Assembly: GCF_900111005.1 (NCBI RefSeq)
Contig: NZ_FOFV01000004.1
Coordinates: 310,001-374,000 of the forward strand
DNA length: 64,000 nucleotides
Origin: Lentzea albida
GTDB taxonomy: Bacteria > Actinomycetota > Actinomycetes > Mycobacteriales > Pseudonocardiaceae
Direction: 5' to 3'
Under the pieces are notes generated by a model that worked only from the letters and a program-made list of their open reading frames with translations, was not told the DNA's origin and did no database searches. The position numbers and the translations under genes were made by a program. Positions 31,657-40,284 of this stretch are shown here, one piece after another; position 1 is the stretch's first letter; each line of letters begins with the position of its first letter.

Positions 31657-34600
31657 CTAGTCGGGCGGGATCCAGGCGAACTGGATGCGCTGCTGACCGT
31701 GCTTGCGGGTCACGAGCGTGCCCCGGCCGGGAGGCTGCGGCGACGGCTTCAGGTTGCCGACGATGTTGCCCTCCTCCTTCGAGCCGGAACCGACGAAGAT
31801 CGGCGCCGCGATCTCCTTCAGCTTGCCGACGATCGGGTCGTACATCGCGCGGGACGCACCACCCATGCGACGCATCACGACGACGTGCAGACCGACGTCC
31901 TTCGCCTGCGGGATGAACTCCGCCAGCGGCGCCATCGGGTTCGCGCCACCCTGCGGGGCGACGAGGTCGTAGTCGTCGACGATGACGAAGACCTCGGGGC
32001 CCTTCCACCAGGAGCGGTTCTTGAGCTGCTCCTGCGTGACGTCCGGGCCGGGCATGCGGCCCTGGAGCGAGCCGCGGATCTCCTGGACGTTCTGGGTGAA
32101 CTGGGGACCGGACACCGCGTAGCTGAGCAGGTGGTCGGTGTCGATGAAGCCGAGCATCGTGCGGCGGTAGTCCGCGAGCAGGATCAACGCCTCGGACGAG
32201 GTGTAGCTCTGCATGATGCCGCGGACGATCGTGCGCAGGATGTTCGTCTTGCCCGACTCGCCGTCCGCCAGGCCGACGAAGTGCGGGTCCGCGTCGAAGT
32301 CCAGGTAGACCGGGGCGAGCTCGTCCTCGTTGACACCGACCGGGACCAGGTGGCCGCGGTTGGGCATGACCTGCTGGACGTGCGCCATGAGCTGACCGTG
32401 GTCGAGCATGTCGGGCAGCATCCGGACCTGCGGGGCGTGCTGGCCCTGCCAGGACTGGGTGAGCTTGGCGGCGAGGTCCTGGACACCGGCCGTGACCGTG
32501 TTGGCGTCCTGCGAGGTGTCGATGCGCGGCAGGCCGACCAGGAAGTGCAGCCTGCGGCCCGTCGAGCCGTCGAGCGTGATGCCGCGGCCGGGACGGCCGG
32601 GCGGCACGTTCACCGCGACCTTGCGGTCGACCTCGGACTCGCTCGGGTCACCGAGGCGGAGCTCGAAGCGCGTGCCGAGGAGGTCCTTCATGGCGGGGCG
32701 GATCTCCGCCCACCGGCTCGCACCGACGATCACGTGCACGCCGTACGACAGACCCTGCGCGGCGAGCGCCTGGATCTGCGGCTCGACCATCTCGAACTCC
32801 TGGCGGAAGTTCATCCAGCCGTCGACGATCAGGAACGCGTCGCCGAAGGCGTCGTCCTTGATCTCACCGCGCCGCTTGCGGTTGCGGAACTCCGCGAGCT
32901 CGATGCGCTGGTCGCGCCAGCGGACCTCGCGCTCGGAGATCAGCGTCTGGAGCTCGGCCACCATGCGGCGGACCTTGTCGACGTCGAGACGACCGGCGAA
33001 ACCACCGACGTGCGGCAGGTCCTCCATCGCCGCGAGCGAACCACCACCGAGGTCGATGCAGTAGAACTGCACCTCCTCCGGCGTGTGCGTCAGCGCCATC
33101 GACGCGATGATCGTGCGCAGCAGCATCGACTTGCCGGACTGCGGACCACCGACGATCGCACCGTGGCCCGCGGCACCGGAGAAGTCGGCCCACAGCAGGT
33201 CGCGGCGCTGTTCGAACGGCTTGTCGACGATGCCGACGGGGATCTGGAGCGTGCTGTTGGCCGGGTAGCCGGGCGACGTGAGACCGCGGTCCGGCGTCAC
33301 GTCGAGCGGCGGCAGCATCGTGTCCATCGTGGGCGGCTCGTTGAGCGGCGGCAGCCACACCTCGTGCGCGGGCGGGCCCTGGCCGACGAGCCGGTTCACG
33401 ATGAGCTCGAGCTGGGTCGGCTCGTTCGCGTCCTCCTTGACCGGCTCCGCCACCTTGACGGGCTCGACCGGGCGCTCCGGCTCCTTCGGGATCTCGATGA
33501 AGTCGGGCACGAAGAACCGCGGCCGCTTGTCGCTGCGCACGGCCACCGACTCGCCGACGGACTGCATGCCCGCCGGGCGGTAGGTGCCCGAGACGTAGAG
33601 CGCCTTGAACCTGGTCAGCGGCATGCCCTGCACGCTCAGGTAACCGGAACCCGGGATCGGCGGCAGCTCGTAGGCGTCCGGCACACCGATCGCCGCGCGG
33701 GACTCCGCCGCGTTGAACGTCTTCAGACCGATCCGGTACGAGAGGAACGTGTCGAGACCGCGGAGCTTGCCCTCCTCCAGTCGCTGCGACGCGAGGAGCA
33801 TGTGCATCTGCAGCGACCGGCCGACACGACCGATCTGGAGGAAGATGTCGATGAAGTCCGGCTTCGCCGTCAGCATCTCGGAGAACTCGTCGATGCAGAT
33901 GAAGAGCGCGGGCAGCGGGTCGAGCTGGGCGCCGTTCTCCCGGGCCTTCTCGTAGTCCCAGACGTTCTTGTAGTTGCCCTTCGCCAGGACCTCCTGACGA
34001 CGCGACACCTCGCCCTCGATGGCGTCCTTCATGCGGTCGACCAGGCTGAGGTCGCCGGCGAGGTTGGTGATCGTCGCGGCGACGTGCGGGGCCTTGTCCA
34101 GGCCGAGGAACGTCGCACCACCCTTGAAGTCGACGAGGATCATGTTGAGCGCCGTCGAGGAGTGCGAGGCCAGCAGGCCCAGCACCAGGGTGCGGAGGAA
34201 CTCCGACTTGCCGGAACCGGTGGCGCCGATGCACAGGCCGTGCGGGCCCATGCCGTCTTCCGCCGCTTCCTTGATGTCGAGCTCGACCTGCTGGCCGTGC
34301 TCGCCGATGCCGAACGGGATGCGGTAGCGGTCGCGCTTGGGCCGGGGCCGCCACGCCTGCTGCACGTCGAAGGTGATCGGGTCGCCGGGGATGCCCATGA
34401 ACTCGAGCAGCGGCGGGTTGTTGCTCATCGCCAACGGGTCTTCGCCGCTGTCGCCACCGGCCTCGCCGGCCGCGCCCATGCGGTAGGGCGAGAGGCGGCG
34501 GGCCAGGGCCTCGGACTCCACGATGGACAGGCGGTCCGGCGCGCCGAACCACTCGACACCGCTCGCGGAACGGGCGCCCAGCTGGTTGTTCTCGACCACG

Positions 34601-35682
34601 AGGCGCAGGCCCCGGCGGGCCGTCAGGTTGCCCAGGCACTCGGAGAGGTCGAGCAGCGTGACGCCGACCAGACCCTCTTCGAGGATGATCATCTCTTCGC
34701 GGCTGATGTCGCCGTCGTCGATGACGATCACGATGTGCGGCTGGTCGGGAGGCGGCGGGGCGTTGCGGGTGAACCGCTGCCGGTCGCGCAGGTTCTCGTC
34801 CAGCATCGCCTCGATCTCGGCGAGCGAGTTCGCCATCATGCGGCGCTGGCCGATGCCGTCGATGTCGGTGGGGTGCTGGGCGTGCGGCAGCCACTTCGCC
34901 CACTCCCACAGCTGCTTGGTGCGGCCCGCGCTGACGACCGCGATCAGCAGGTCGTCCGGGGCGTGGAAGGTGACGAGCTGGGCGATGAGGGCGCGCGCGA
35001 GGTCGCGGCGGTCGTCGATCTCGCCGAGCAGGCCGACGGCGGCGAACCCGCGCAGGGCGATGGAGATCGGGAGGTCGGGCACGAGCGAGTGGGCGCGCAC
35101 GAACCGGCGCAGCGCCAGCGTCGCGATCGGCTCGAGCTCCTCGACGGGACCGGTCTGCGGCGGCACCAGGCGGGTCGCGAGGCGCTGCGAGCCCCGTCCC
35201 GCGCGGAGGTGGCAGAAGTCCGGGTCGTTCTGGCGGCGTTCCCACATGCGCCTGGTGGTGGCGAGCGACCACAGCATCTGCGGGTCCGGGTGCACCCACT
35301 CGCGCTCGGCGCGCTGCTCGTCGGCCGCCTCGCGGGCGCGGTCGCGCATCTGGCCGAGGTACCGCAGGTAGTCCTTGCGGTCCTCGTTCATCTCGGCCTT
35401 CTTCTGGCCCTTGCCCGAGCCCATGCCGCTCGCCATCATGCCGATGGTCGAGATCATCATCATGCCCGGCATGATCATCGCCGCGGGCTGCCGCGGCATG
35501 AAGACGAGCATCATGCCCATCATGCCGACGGACGCCACGATCATGACGACGGGCATCGCCTTCATCATGATGTTGCCGGGGATGATCCGGGGGACCTCGG
35601 GTGGCGGTTCGAGGTGGACCTCACCGCCCGGAGGCCGGGGAGCAGCAAGGCGTGCCGTTCGCTTGAACTGCAGCGTGCTCAA
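31657..35682 (-). CDS. eccC: Type VII secretion motor ATPase EccC (fused EccCa/EccCb)
   Basis: 1341 residues. Membrane-anchored FtsK/SpoIIIE ATPase that recognises WXG substrates and drives export. Two Met-rich membrane segments (~38-63, ~66-86) precede a DUF domain and three ATPase domains: GATGSGKS (486-493) with FICIDEF, GGPQSGKS (845-852), and LADGESGKT (~1138-1146). Start TTG 35682 (MSTLQFKRTARLAAPRPPGGE) matches the EccC N terminus and has AAGAGG upstream; a GTG 48 bases earlier adds unrelated residues. Divergent from eccD. Equivalent to Rv3447c of ESX-4, but as one undivided chain. Confidence 0.95.
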   Translation of the reverse strand: MSTLQFKRTARLAAPRPPGGEVHLEPPPEVPRIIPGNIMMKAMPVVMIVASVGMMGMMLVFMPRQPAAMIMPGMMMISTIGMMASGMGSGKGQKKAEMNEDRKDYLRYLGQMRDRAREAADEQRAEREWVHPDPQMLWSLATTRRMWERRQNDPDFCHLRAGRGSQRLATRLVPPQTGPVEELEPIATLALRRFVRAHSLVPDLPISIALRGFAAVGLLGEIDDRRDLARALIAQLVTFHAPDDLLIAVVSAGRTKQLWEWAKWLPHAQHPTDIDGIGQRRMMANSLAEIEAMLDENLRDRQRFTRNAPPPPDQPHIVIVIDDGDISREEMIILEEGLVGVTLLDLSECLGNLTARRGLRLVVENNQLGARSASGVEWFGAPDRLSIVESEALARRLSPYRMGAAGEAGGDSGEDPLAMSNNPPLLEFMGIPGDPITFDVQQAWRPRPKRDRYRIPFGIGEHGQQVELDIKEAAEDGMGPHGLCIGATGSGKSEFLRTLVLGLLASHSSTALNMILVDFKGGATFLGLDKAPHVAATITNLAGDLSLVDRMKDAIEGEVSRRQEVLAKGNYKNVWDYEKARENGAQLDPLPALFICIDEFSEMLTAKPDFIDIFLQIGRVGRSLQMHMLLASQRLEEGKLRGLDTFLSYRIGLKTFNAAESRAAIGVPDAYELPPIPGSGYLSVQGMPLTRFKALYVSGTYRPAGMQSVGESVAVRSDKRPRFFVPDFIEIPKEPERPVEPVKVAEPVKEDANEPTQLELIVNRLVGQGPPAHEVWLPPLNEPPTMDTMLPPLDVTPDRGLTSPGYPANSTLQIPVGIVDKPFEQRRDLLWADFSGAAGHGAIVGGPQSGKSMLLRTIIASMALTHTPEEVQFYCIDLGGGSLAAMEDLPHVGGFAGRLDVDKVRRMVAELQTLISEREVRWRDQRIELAEFRNRKRRGEIKDDAFGDAFLIVDGWMNFRQEFEMVEPQIQALAAQGLSYGVHVIVGASRWAEIRPAMKDLLGTRFELRLGDPSESEVDRKVAVNVPPGRPGRGITLDGSTGRRLHFLVGLPRIDTSQDANTVTAGVQDLAAKLTQSWQGQHAPQVRMLPDMLDHGQLMAHVQQVMPNRGHLVPVGVNEDELAPVYLDFDADPHFVGLADGESGKTNILRTIVRGIMQSYTSSEALILLADYRRTMLGFIDTDHLLSYAVSGPQFTQNVQEIRGSLQGRMPGPDVTQEQLKNRSWWKGPEVFVIVDDYDLVAPQGGANPMAPLAEFIPQAKDVGLHVVVMRRMGGASRAMYDPIVGKLKEIAAPIFVGSGSKEEGNIVGNLKPSPQPPGRGTLVTRKHGQQRIQFAWIPPD

Positions 35683-35911
35683 CTGACAGGCACCTCTTCG
35701 ACTCGTTACACCACCAGTAGCAACCGACACTATTGCGCATCGTTGCGCGTCACGAAGGTGGGTCGGAAAAAAACCCAGTCGAACGTGTTCTGCGAACCAC
35801 AGGTGCAGAAGGCGTCGGTGACGCCATACTAGGGCCGCCCGCCCACGATCCTGGTGGACGAATAGGGTCGGGCCGTTGATTTCTGGTGCTGATCTGACTT
35901 AGGGGGCCCTG

Positions 35912-37315
35912 GTGGCGACCGGTACGACGGTGTTCAGCCGTGTCACGGTGGTGGCACCTCGAACGCGTATCGACGTCGCGCTGCCTGCCGACGTGGCGGT
36001 GGCCGATCTCCTGCCCATGCTGCTGGACATGGCGAGAGAGGCCACTCCGGACGGTGGTGTGCGGCACGGTGGCTGGTGCCTCGCCAAGCTCGGCGACAAC
36101 CCGCTCGACCCGGCGCGCACGCTGGCGTCGCTCGGCGTCGTGGACGGCGACCTGCTGCAGTTGCGGCGCCGCAACGAGAACCCGCCTCCGCCGTTGTACG
36201 ACGACGTCGTCGACGCGATCGCGGAGTCCGACCCGGACTCGTTCCGGCCGTGGACCAAGGAGACCGCCCAGCGGTTCGGCCACATCGCCGGCGCGCTCGC
36301 GCTGATCGCGGCCGCGGTGGCGCTGTTCCTGTCCGGCCCGCTGACCGAGGGTGGTGCCGGCAGCGGTCTCGCGGCCGCCATCGCCGGTGGTGTCGGCGCG
36401 ATCGCCCTGCTGGCCGCGGGCGCGACCATCGCGCGGGCCTACAGCGCGGTGTCGACCGGTGTGCTGATCGCCGCGTGCGGCTCGCTGCCGCTGGCGTTCG
36501 TCGCGGGCTACCACGCCGTGCCCGGCGCGGGCTTCAACCCGAAGATGCTGCTCGCCTCCGCGCTGATGATGATCTTCGCGTGGGGCGGCATCCTGCTGAT
36601 CGGGCAGGGCATCACGGTGTTCATCGCCGCGGCGACCGGCGGCACGCTCGTGGCGCTCGCGTTCCTCGTCGCGACGTTCGTCGAGCACCCGCTGCCGGGT
36701 GTGGCCGCCGCGACCGGCGCCGTGGCGCTCGCCGCGCTGTCGATGCTGCCGAGGCTCACGCTGCAGCTCGCCAAGATCCCGCCGCCCGTCGTGCCGACGA
36801 ACGCCGAGGACCTCAAGGAGGACAGCGGCTTCCCGGAGTACGCGGTCATCGAGCGCCGCACGGCCGTCGCGCACGAGTACCTGACCGGCATGATCATCGG
36901 AACCGGCGTCGTCGCGGCGCTGGCCGCCATGGTCGCCGCCACCGCCGACACGATCTGGGGCCCGATCTACGGCGTGGTCGTCGCGATCGTGCTGATGATG
37001 CGCGGCCGGGCGTACGCCAACGGCGCGCAGGCTGTCGCCCTGCTGTCGACCGGCATGTTCGCGAGCGCGGGCATCCTGCTCGGCTGGCTGATCACGACGT
37101 CGTCGTTCAACCGCATCGCGTTCGTCTTCGGCGCGCTGCTGGTGCTCGGCGCCCTCGCGCTGGTGCTCGGCGTGATCTTCCCCGGCCAGAAGTTCTCGCC
37201 GCCGCTGCGCCGCACCGTCGACATCATCGAGGCGATCCTGATCGCCTCCGTGCTGCCGCTGGCGCTCGCCGTCATGGACATGTACTCGGTCTTCCGGGGC
37301 CTGATCTCGCTATGA
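35912..37315 (+). CDS. eccD: Type VII secretion integral membrane protein EccD
   Basis: 467 residues. EccD forms the multi-helix membrane vestibule of the ESX complex. Residues ~1-95 are a ubiquitin-like cytoplasmic domain (RVTVVAPRTRIDVALPADV, LAKLGDNPLDPARTLASLGVVDGD). About eleven membrane helices follow from ~125. GTG 35912 has AGGGGG upstream. Its stop overlaps mycP as ATGA, so the two are coupled. Order eccD-mycP equals Rv3448-Rv3449 of ESX-4. Confidence 0.95.
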   Translation: MATGTTVFSRVTVVAPRTRIDVALPADVAVADLLPMLLDMAREATPDGGVRHGGWCLAKLGDNPLDPARTLASLGVVDGDLLQLRRRNENPPPPLYDDVVDAIAESDPDSFRPWTKETAQRFGHIAGALALIAAAVALFLSGPLTEGGAGSGLAAAIAGGVGAIALLAAGATIARAYSAVSTGVLIAACGSLPLAFVAGYHAVPGAGFNPKMLLASALMMIFAWGGILLIGQGITVFIAAATGGTLVALAFLVATFVEHPLPGVAAATGAVALAALSMLPRLTLQLAKIPPPVVPTNAEDLKEDSGFPEYAVIERRTAVAHEYLTGMIIGTGVVAALAAMVAATADTIWGPIYGVVVAIVLMMRGRAYANGAQAVALLSTGMFASAGILLGWLITTSSFNRIAFVFGALLVLGALALVLGVIFPGQKFSPPLRRTVDIIEAILIASVLPLALAVMDMYSVFRGLISL

Positions 37316-38727
37316 GGACCGGCTTCAGGCGCACCACGGCGGCAGCGACCGCCGGACTGCTTCTGCTGACGGGGACGCTGCCGCAGGCCTCCGCTCAGCC
37401 GTCGTCGTCGAACGCGGCGACAGCACGGCCGAACTCGGTGCCGCCGGACCTGCCTGCCGGCACCCCGCCGCCCAAGGACGAAGGCAAGCCCGACGTCCCG
37501 TACGAGCGGACGAACAAGGGGTGCGTCGAGTCCGACACGAAGAGCGAGCTGATCAAGACCAAGCCGTGGGGCCAGGTGCAGCTCAACCTCGACCAGGCGC
37601 ACAGGTTCGCGACCGGCAAGGGCATCAAGATCGCGATCATCGACACCGGCGTCGACCCGCGCAACCCGCGGTTCGGCAACAGGGTCGAGCCGGGCGGTGA
37701 CTACGTCGCCGACAAGAACGGCATCGACGACTGCGACGGTCACGGCACGGAGGTCGCGGGCGTCGCCGCCGCCGCGAAGACGGAGGGCGACTTCGTCGGC
37801 GCGGCACCGGAGGCGACGATCCTCGCGATCCGCCAGACCAGCGACCGGTTCGAGTTCAAGGGCAACGCGGCCAACCCGGAGAAGCGGGCCAGCGCCGGCA
37901 AGGTCGGCACGCTGGCCCAGGCCGTCGTCCGCGCGGCGGACAAGGGCGCCAAGGTCATCAACATCTCGTTGACGAACTGCAGCGCTCCCAAGGGCTTCAG
38001 CGCGGACGACCGGAACCTGCAGGCCGCGATCCGGTACGCCGTGGACGTCAAGGACGTCGTCGTCGTGACGGCGGCGGGCAACCTGAGCGACCAGGGCGTC
38101 GGCTGCGCGGCGCAGAACAACAACATGGACCCGAACACCGTGAACTCGGTGTCCTCGCCGGCCTGGTTCGCGAACGACGTGCTGTCGGTGGCGTCGATCG
38201 CGCAGTCCGGCGCGGTCTCCTCGTTCAGCGTGTGGGGTCCGTGGGTCAGCATCGCCGCACCGGGCGAGGAGATCATCTCCGTCGACCCCAAGGGCACCGG
38301 CCTGACGAACGCGAACGTCACCGCGCAGGGCGTGCAGGACATCAAGGGCACCAGCTTCGCCTCGCCGTACGTGGCGGGCATCACGGCGCTGGTGCGCGAG
38401 CGGTTCCCGAACCTCAAGGCGCGCCAGGTGATGGAGCGCCTCAAGGCGACGGCGCTGCACCCCGGTGGTGTGACCGGCAAGGACAACAAGACCGGCTTCG
38501 GCATGGTCAACCCGATGGCGGCGCTCACGGCCGTGCTGCCCGCCGAGGCCGCCGGCTTCAAGCCGCAGCAGCCGCGGGAGATCACCACCTCGGTCACCCC
38601 GCCGCCGGGACTCGACTGGCCGCCGATCATCGTGGCGCTGAGCGGCATCGGTCTCGGTGGTCTGCTGCTGGCGCTGACGTTGTTCATCAGGAACTCGCTC
38701 AACCGCAAGCGGGGCAGTCCCGCCTGA
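37312..38727 (+). CDS. mycP: Mycosin, subtilisin-like protease of the ESX system
   Basis: 471 residues. Membrane-anchored S8 protease that caps and stabilises the ESX complex on the outer face. Signal peptide (GLLLLTGTLPQASAQ), Pro-rich N-terminal extension, then catalytic Asp111 (IIDTGVD), His144 (CDGHGTEVAG) and Ser348 (KGTSFASPYVAG), with Asn256 (AAGN) for the oxyanion. Cysteines at 71, 141, 223 and 265 suit the mycosin disulfides. A C-terminal membrane helix (~440-462) ends in RNSLNRKR. Overlaps eccD by four bases. Confidence 0.96.
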   Translation: MRTGFRRTTAAATAGLLLLTGTLPQASAQPSSSNAATARPNSVPPDLPAGTPPPKDEGKPDVPYERTNKGCVESDTKSELIKTKPWGQVQLNLDQAHRFATGKGIKIAIIDTGVDPRNPRFGNRVEPGGDYVADKNGIDDCDGHGTEVAGVAAAAKTEGDFVGAAPEATILAIRQTSDRFEFKGNAANPEKRASAGKVGTLAQAVVRAADKGAKVINISLTNCSAPKGFSADDRNLQAAIRYAVDVKDVVVVTAAGNLSDQGVGCAAQNNNMDPNTVNSVSSPAWFANDVLSVASIAQSGAVSSFSVWGPWVSIAAPGEEIISVDPKGTGLTNANVTAQGVQDIKGTSFASPYVAGITALVRERFPNLKARQVMERLKATALHPGGVTGKDNKTGFGMVNPMAALTAVLPAEAAGFKPQQPREITTSVTPPPGLDWPPIIVALSGIGLGGLLLALTLFIRNSLNRKRGSPA

Positions 38728-38741
38728 CGGACCCCGGACGT

Positions 38742-38780
38742 GCGACGGCCCCGCTGAAACTGTTCCAGCGGGGCCGTCGC
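38742..38780. terminator. 15-bp stem-loop between mycP and a convergent ESX substrate gene
   Basis: Perfect pairing of 38742-38756 with 38766-38780, 9-base loop AAACTGTTC, placed almost centrally between stops at 38727 and 38794. It probably serves both transcripts; no T-run. Confidence 0.7.
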
Positions 38781-38793
38781 GCGTCTTCAGGTG

Positions 38794-39870
38794 TCAGTCG
38801 TCGCCGATCGACTTGGGCGCCGCCTTCTTGGGCTTGCCGAGCAGGTCCTCGATGGAACCGGTGATCCGCTGCTTCGGCTTGTGCTCCTTGTCGCCGCCGC
38901 CCTGCTGCCCGCCCATGGCACCCATCATCGGCGCCATGCCGCCCATCATGCCCATGCCACCGGGAGCGGCCCCAGAACGGCCACCGGCGGCCGCGGCGGC
39001 CTGTCCGGCACCGGCACCCCTGTCGGCCGCCGGAACCTGCTCAGCGACGCCTGTGGCGCCACCGAACTGCATCGGCTGCTCGGCTGCCGCGGGAGTGCCG
39101 GCCGAACCGCCCACCCCGCCACCGACACCGCCGCCGACCGCGCCGCCACCACCGCCGGCCGCGCCACCCGGTGAGGCACCGGTGCTCGCGGCCGCGGTGG
39201 CCGAGGCCTTGGCGGGTTCGGGCATCCTGGTCTCGGGCGTGGAAGGCGCCGTGTAGGTCCAGTTCTGCTCGGGGTAGCGGTGCTCCATCCGCACGGCACC
39301 GAACCCGTCCGCCTCACCGGAAACCCCGTCGCACAGCTTCAGGAAGGCCTCCAGCACCTGCCGCGCCGACTCGTGCAGCTCGCGGACCGGGTGCGCGACC
39401 TCCTCGATGTGCCTGACCGCCCGCTGGTCGCCGCCGAGCGGCAGCGAGGCCGTGCCGGACACCGAGTCGGCGACGTCGGCGAGCACGTGCGCCATGTCCT
39501 GCACGATCACGCGCACGCCGTCCGCGGTCTCCTCCAGCGCGTCCGCCATGGCGTTCATCGCGTCGGACATGTCCCCGCCCGCGAGCCCGACCTGGCGCAT
39601 GTGGTCGAGGAACGCGTCGGCGTCCTTGCCCTCCCACCGCGCGTCGACCCCGCCCAGCGGCGCGGAGACGTGCTCGGTGACGGCCTCGGTCACCTCCGCG
39701 GCCTTGCGCCAGCGCTCCGCTTCCTCGCGCAGGTCGTTCCAGTCGCCCACCAGCGGGTCGAAGAAGTCGTGCACGAGGTCCACGACACCGAGCTCGCGGC
39801 TGACCCGCGAGAGGTAGTCGAGCTCGGGACCCACCTCGGCCGCGATCCGCCTGCCGTCCTTGGTCACCAT
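38794..39870 (-). CDS. Putative ESX substrate, WXG-like N domain with Gly/Met-rich C-terminal region
   Basis: 358 residues. The N-terminal ~215 residues are helical, with VDARWEGKDADAFLDHM as a WxG-like turn. The middle (~235-300) is Ala/Gly-rich with GGGVGGGVGG runs, and the end has GMMGGMAPMMG, GGQQGGG and RITGSIEDLLGKP. That C-terminal pattern recurs in the 900-residue protein at 13504 (GGMMGGGM, GGQQGGD, RTTGTLFDDD). No signal peptide. ATG 39870 follows GGGGGCCCGTG and lies 10 bases after the 105-residue partner gene. Size and layout recall PPE/Esp-type exported proteins. Confidence 0.8.
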   Translation of the reverse strand: MVTKDGRRIAAEVGPELDYLSRVSRELGVVDLVHDFFDPLVGDWNDLREEAERWRKAAEVTEAVTEHVSAPLGGVDARWEGKDADAFLDHMRQVGLAGGDMSDAMNAMADALEETADGVRVIVQDMAHVLADVADSVSGTASLPLGGDQRAVRHIEEVAHPVRELHESARQVLEAFLKLCDGVSGEADGFGAVRMEHRYPEQNWTYTAPSTPETRMPEPAKASATAAASTGASPGGAAGGGGGAVGGGVGGGVGGSAGTPAAAEQPMQFGGATGVAEQVPAADRGAGAGQAAAAAGGRSGAAPGGMGMMGGMAPMMGAMGGQQGGGDKEHKPKQRITGSIEDLLGKPKKAAPKSIGDD

Positions 39871-39880
39871 CACGGGCCCC

Positions 39881-40198
39881 CTACCGCCGGTCGGCCTTCT
39901 TGATGGCCTGCACGCCCTCGTCGTCGCCGTGCCCGTACTGCTCCGCGACGGCGTGCAGACCCCGGGCGGCCGCCTCGAGGGTGTCGCAGGCACGGGCGAG
40001 CTGCGAGTTGAGCAGCTCGGCCGCCCGCGCGTACCCCTGTGCGGTACCGGCGGTTCTGCCGATCTCGCCGAACGACTCCGGGCGCAGCGGGGACACCTTC
40101 ATGGCGTCCCGCACGCGCCGCAGGTCGTCCGTCGTCCCGTCGATGCGGTCGGCGTACTTCTCCAGCCACGCCGCGTCGACGCTGATCCGACCGGCCAA
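39881..40198 (-). CDS. Small WXG/EspC-like ESX protein
   Basis: 105 residues, helical: ISVDAAWLEKYADRIDG and LLNSQLARACDTLEAAARGLHAVAEQYG. No signal peptide and no intact WxG. TTG 40198 is supported by GGGGGA about 8 bases upstream and by the absence of an ATG or GTG at the domain start. It immediately follows the eccB terminator and is the likely heterodimer partner of the 38794 product. Confidence 0.78.
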   Translation of the reverse strand: MAGRISVDAAWLEKYADRIDGTTDDLRRVRDAMKVSPLRPESFGEIGRTAGTAQGYARAAELLNSQLARACDTLEAAARGLHAVAEQYGHGDDEGVQAIKKADRR

Positions 40199-40220
40199 GA
40201 CTCAGTCCCCCAAACAAAAC

Positions 40221-40260
40221 TCCGGGTGCATTCGTCCGTTTCGACGATGATGCACCCGGA
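40221..40260 (-). terminator. Terminator of eccB, close enough to act as an attenuator for the next gene
   Basis: TCCGGGTGCAT (40221-40231) with ATGCACCCGGA (40250-40260), plus an inner TCGTC/GACGA stem. The minus strand then reads GTTTTGTTT. It begins 24 bases after the eccB stop and ends 22 bases before the TTG of the 40198 gene, leaving no room for a separate promoter downstream. Confidence 0.82.
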
Positions 40261-40284
40261 GTGGTTCCGCCACTTCCCGGCCGG

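Noticed and set aside
31510-35832. 1440-codon plus-strand frame opposite eccC
   Set aside because: Runs antisense through eccC and starts inside the terminator of unit 4; typical codon-position shadow.
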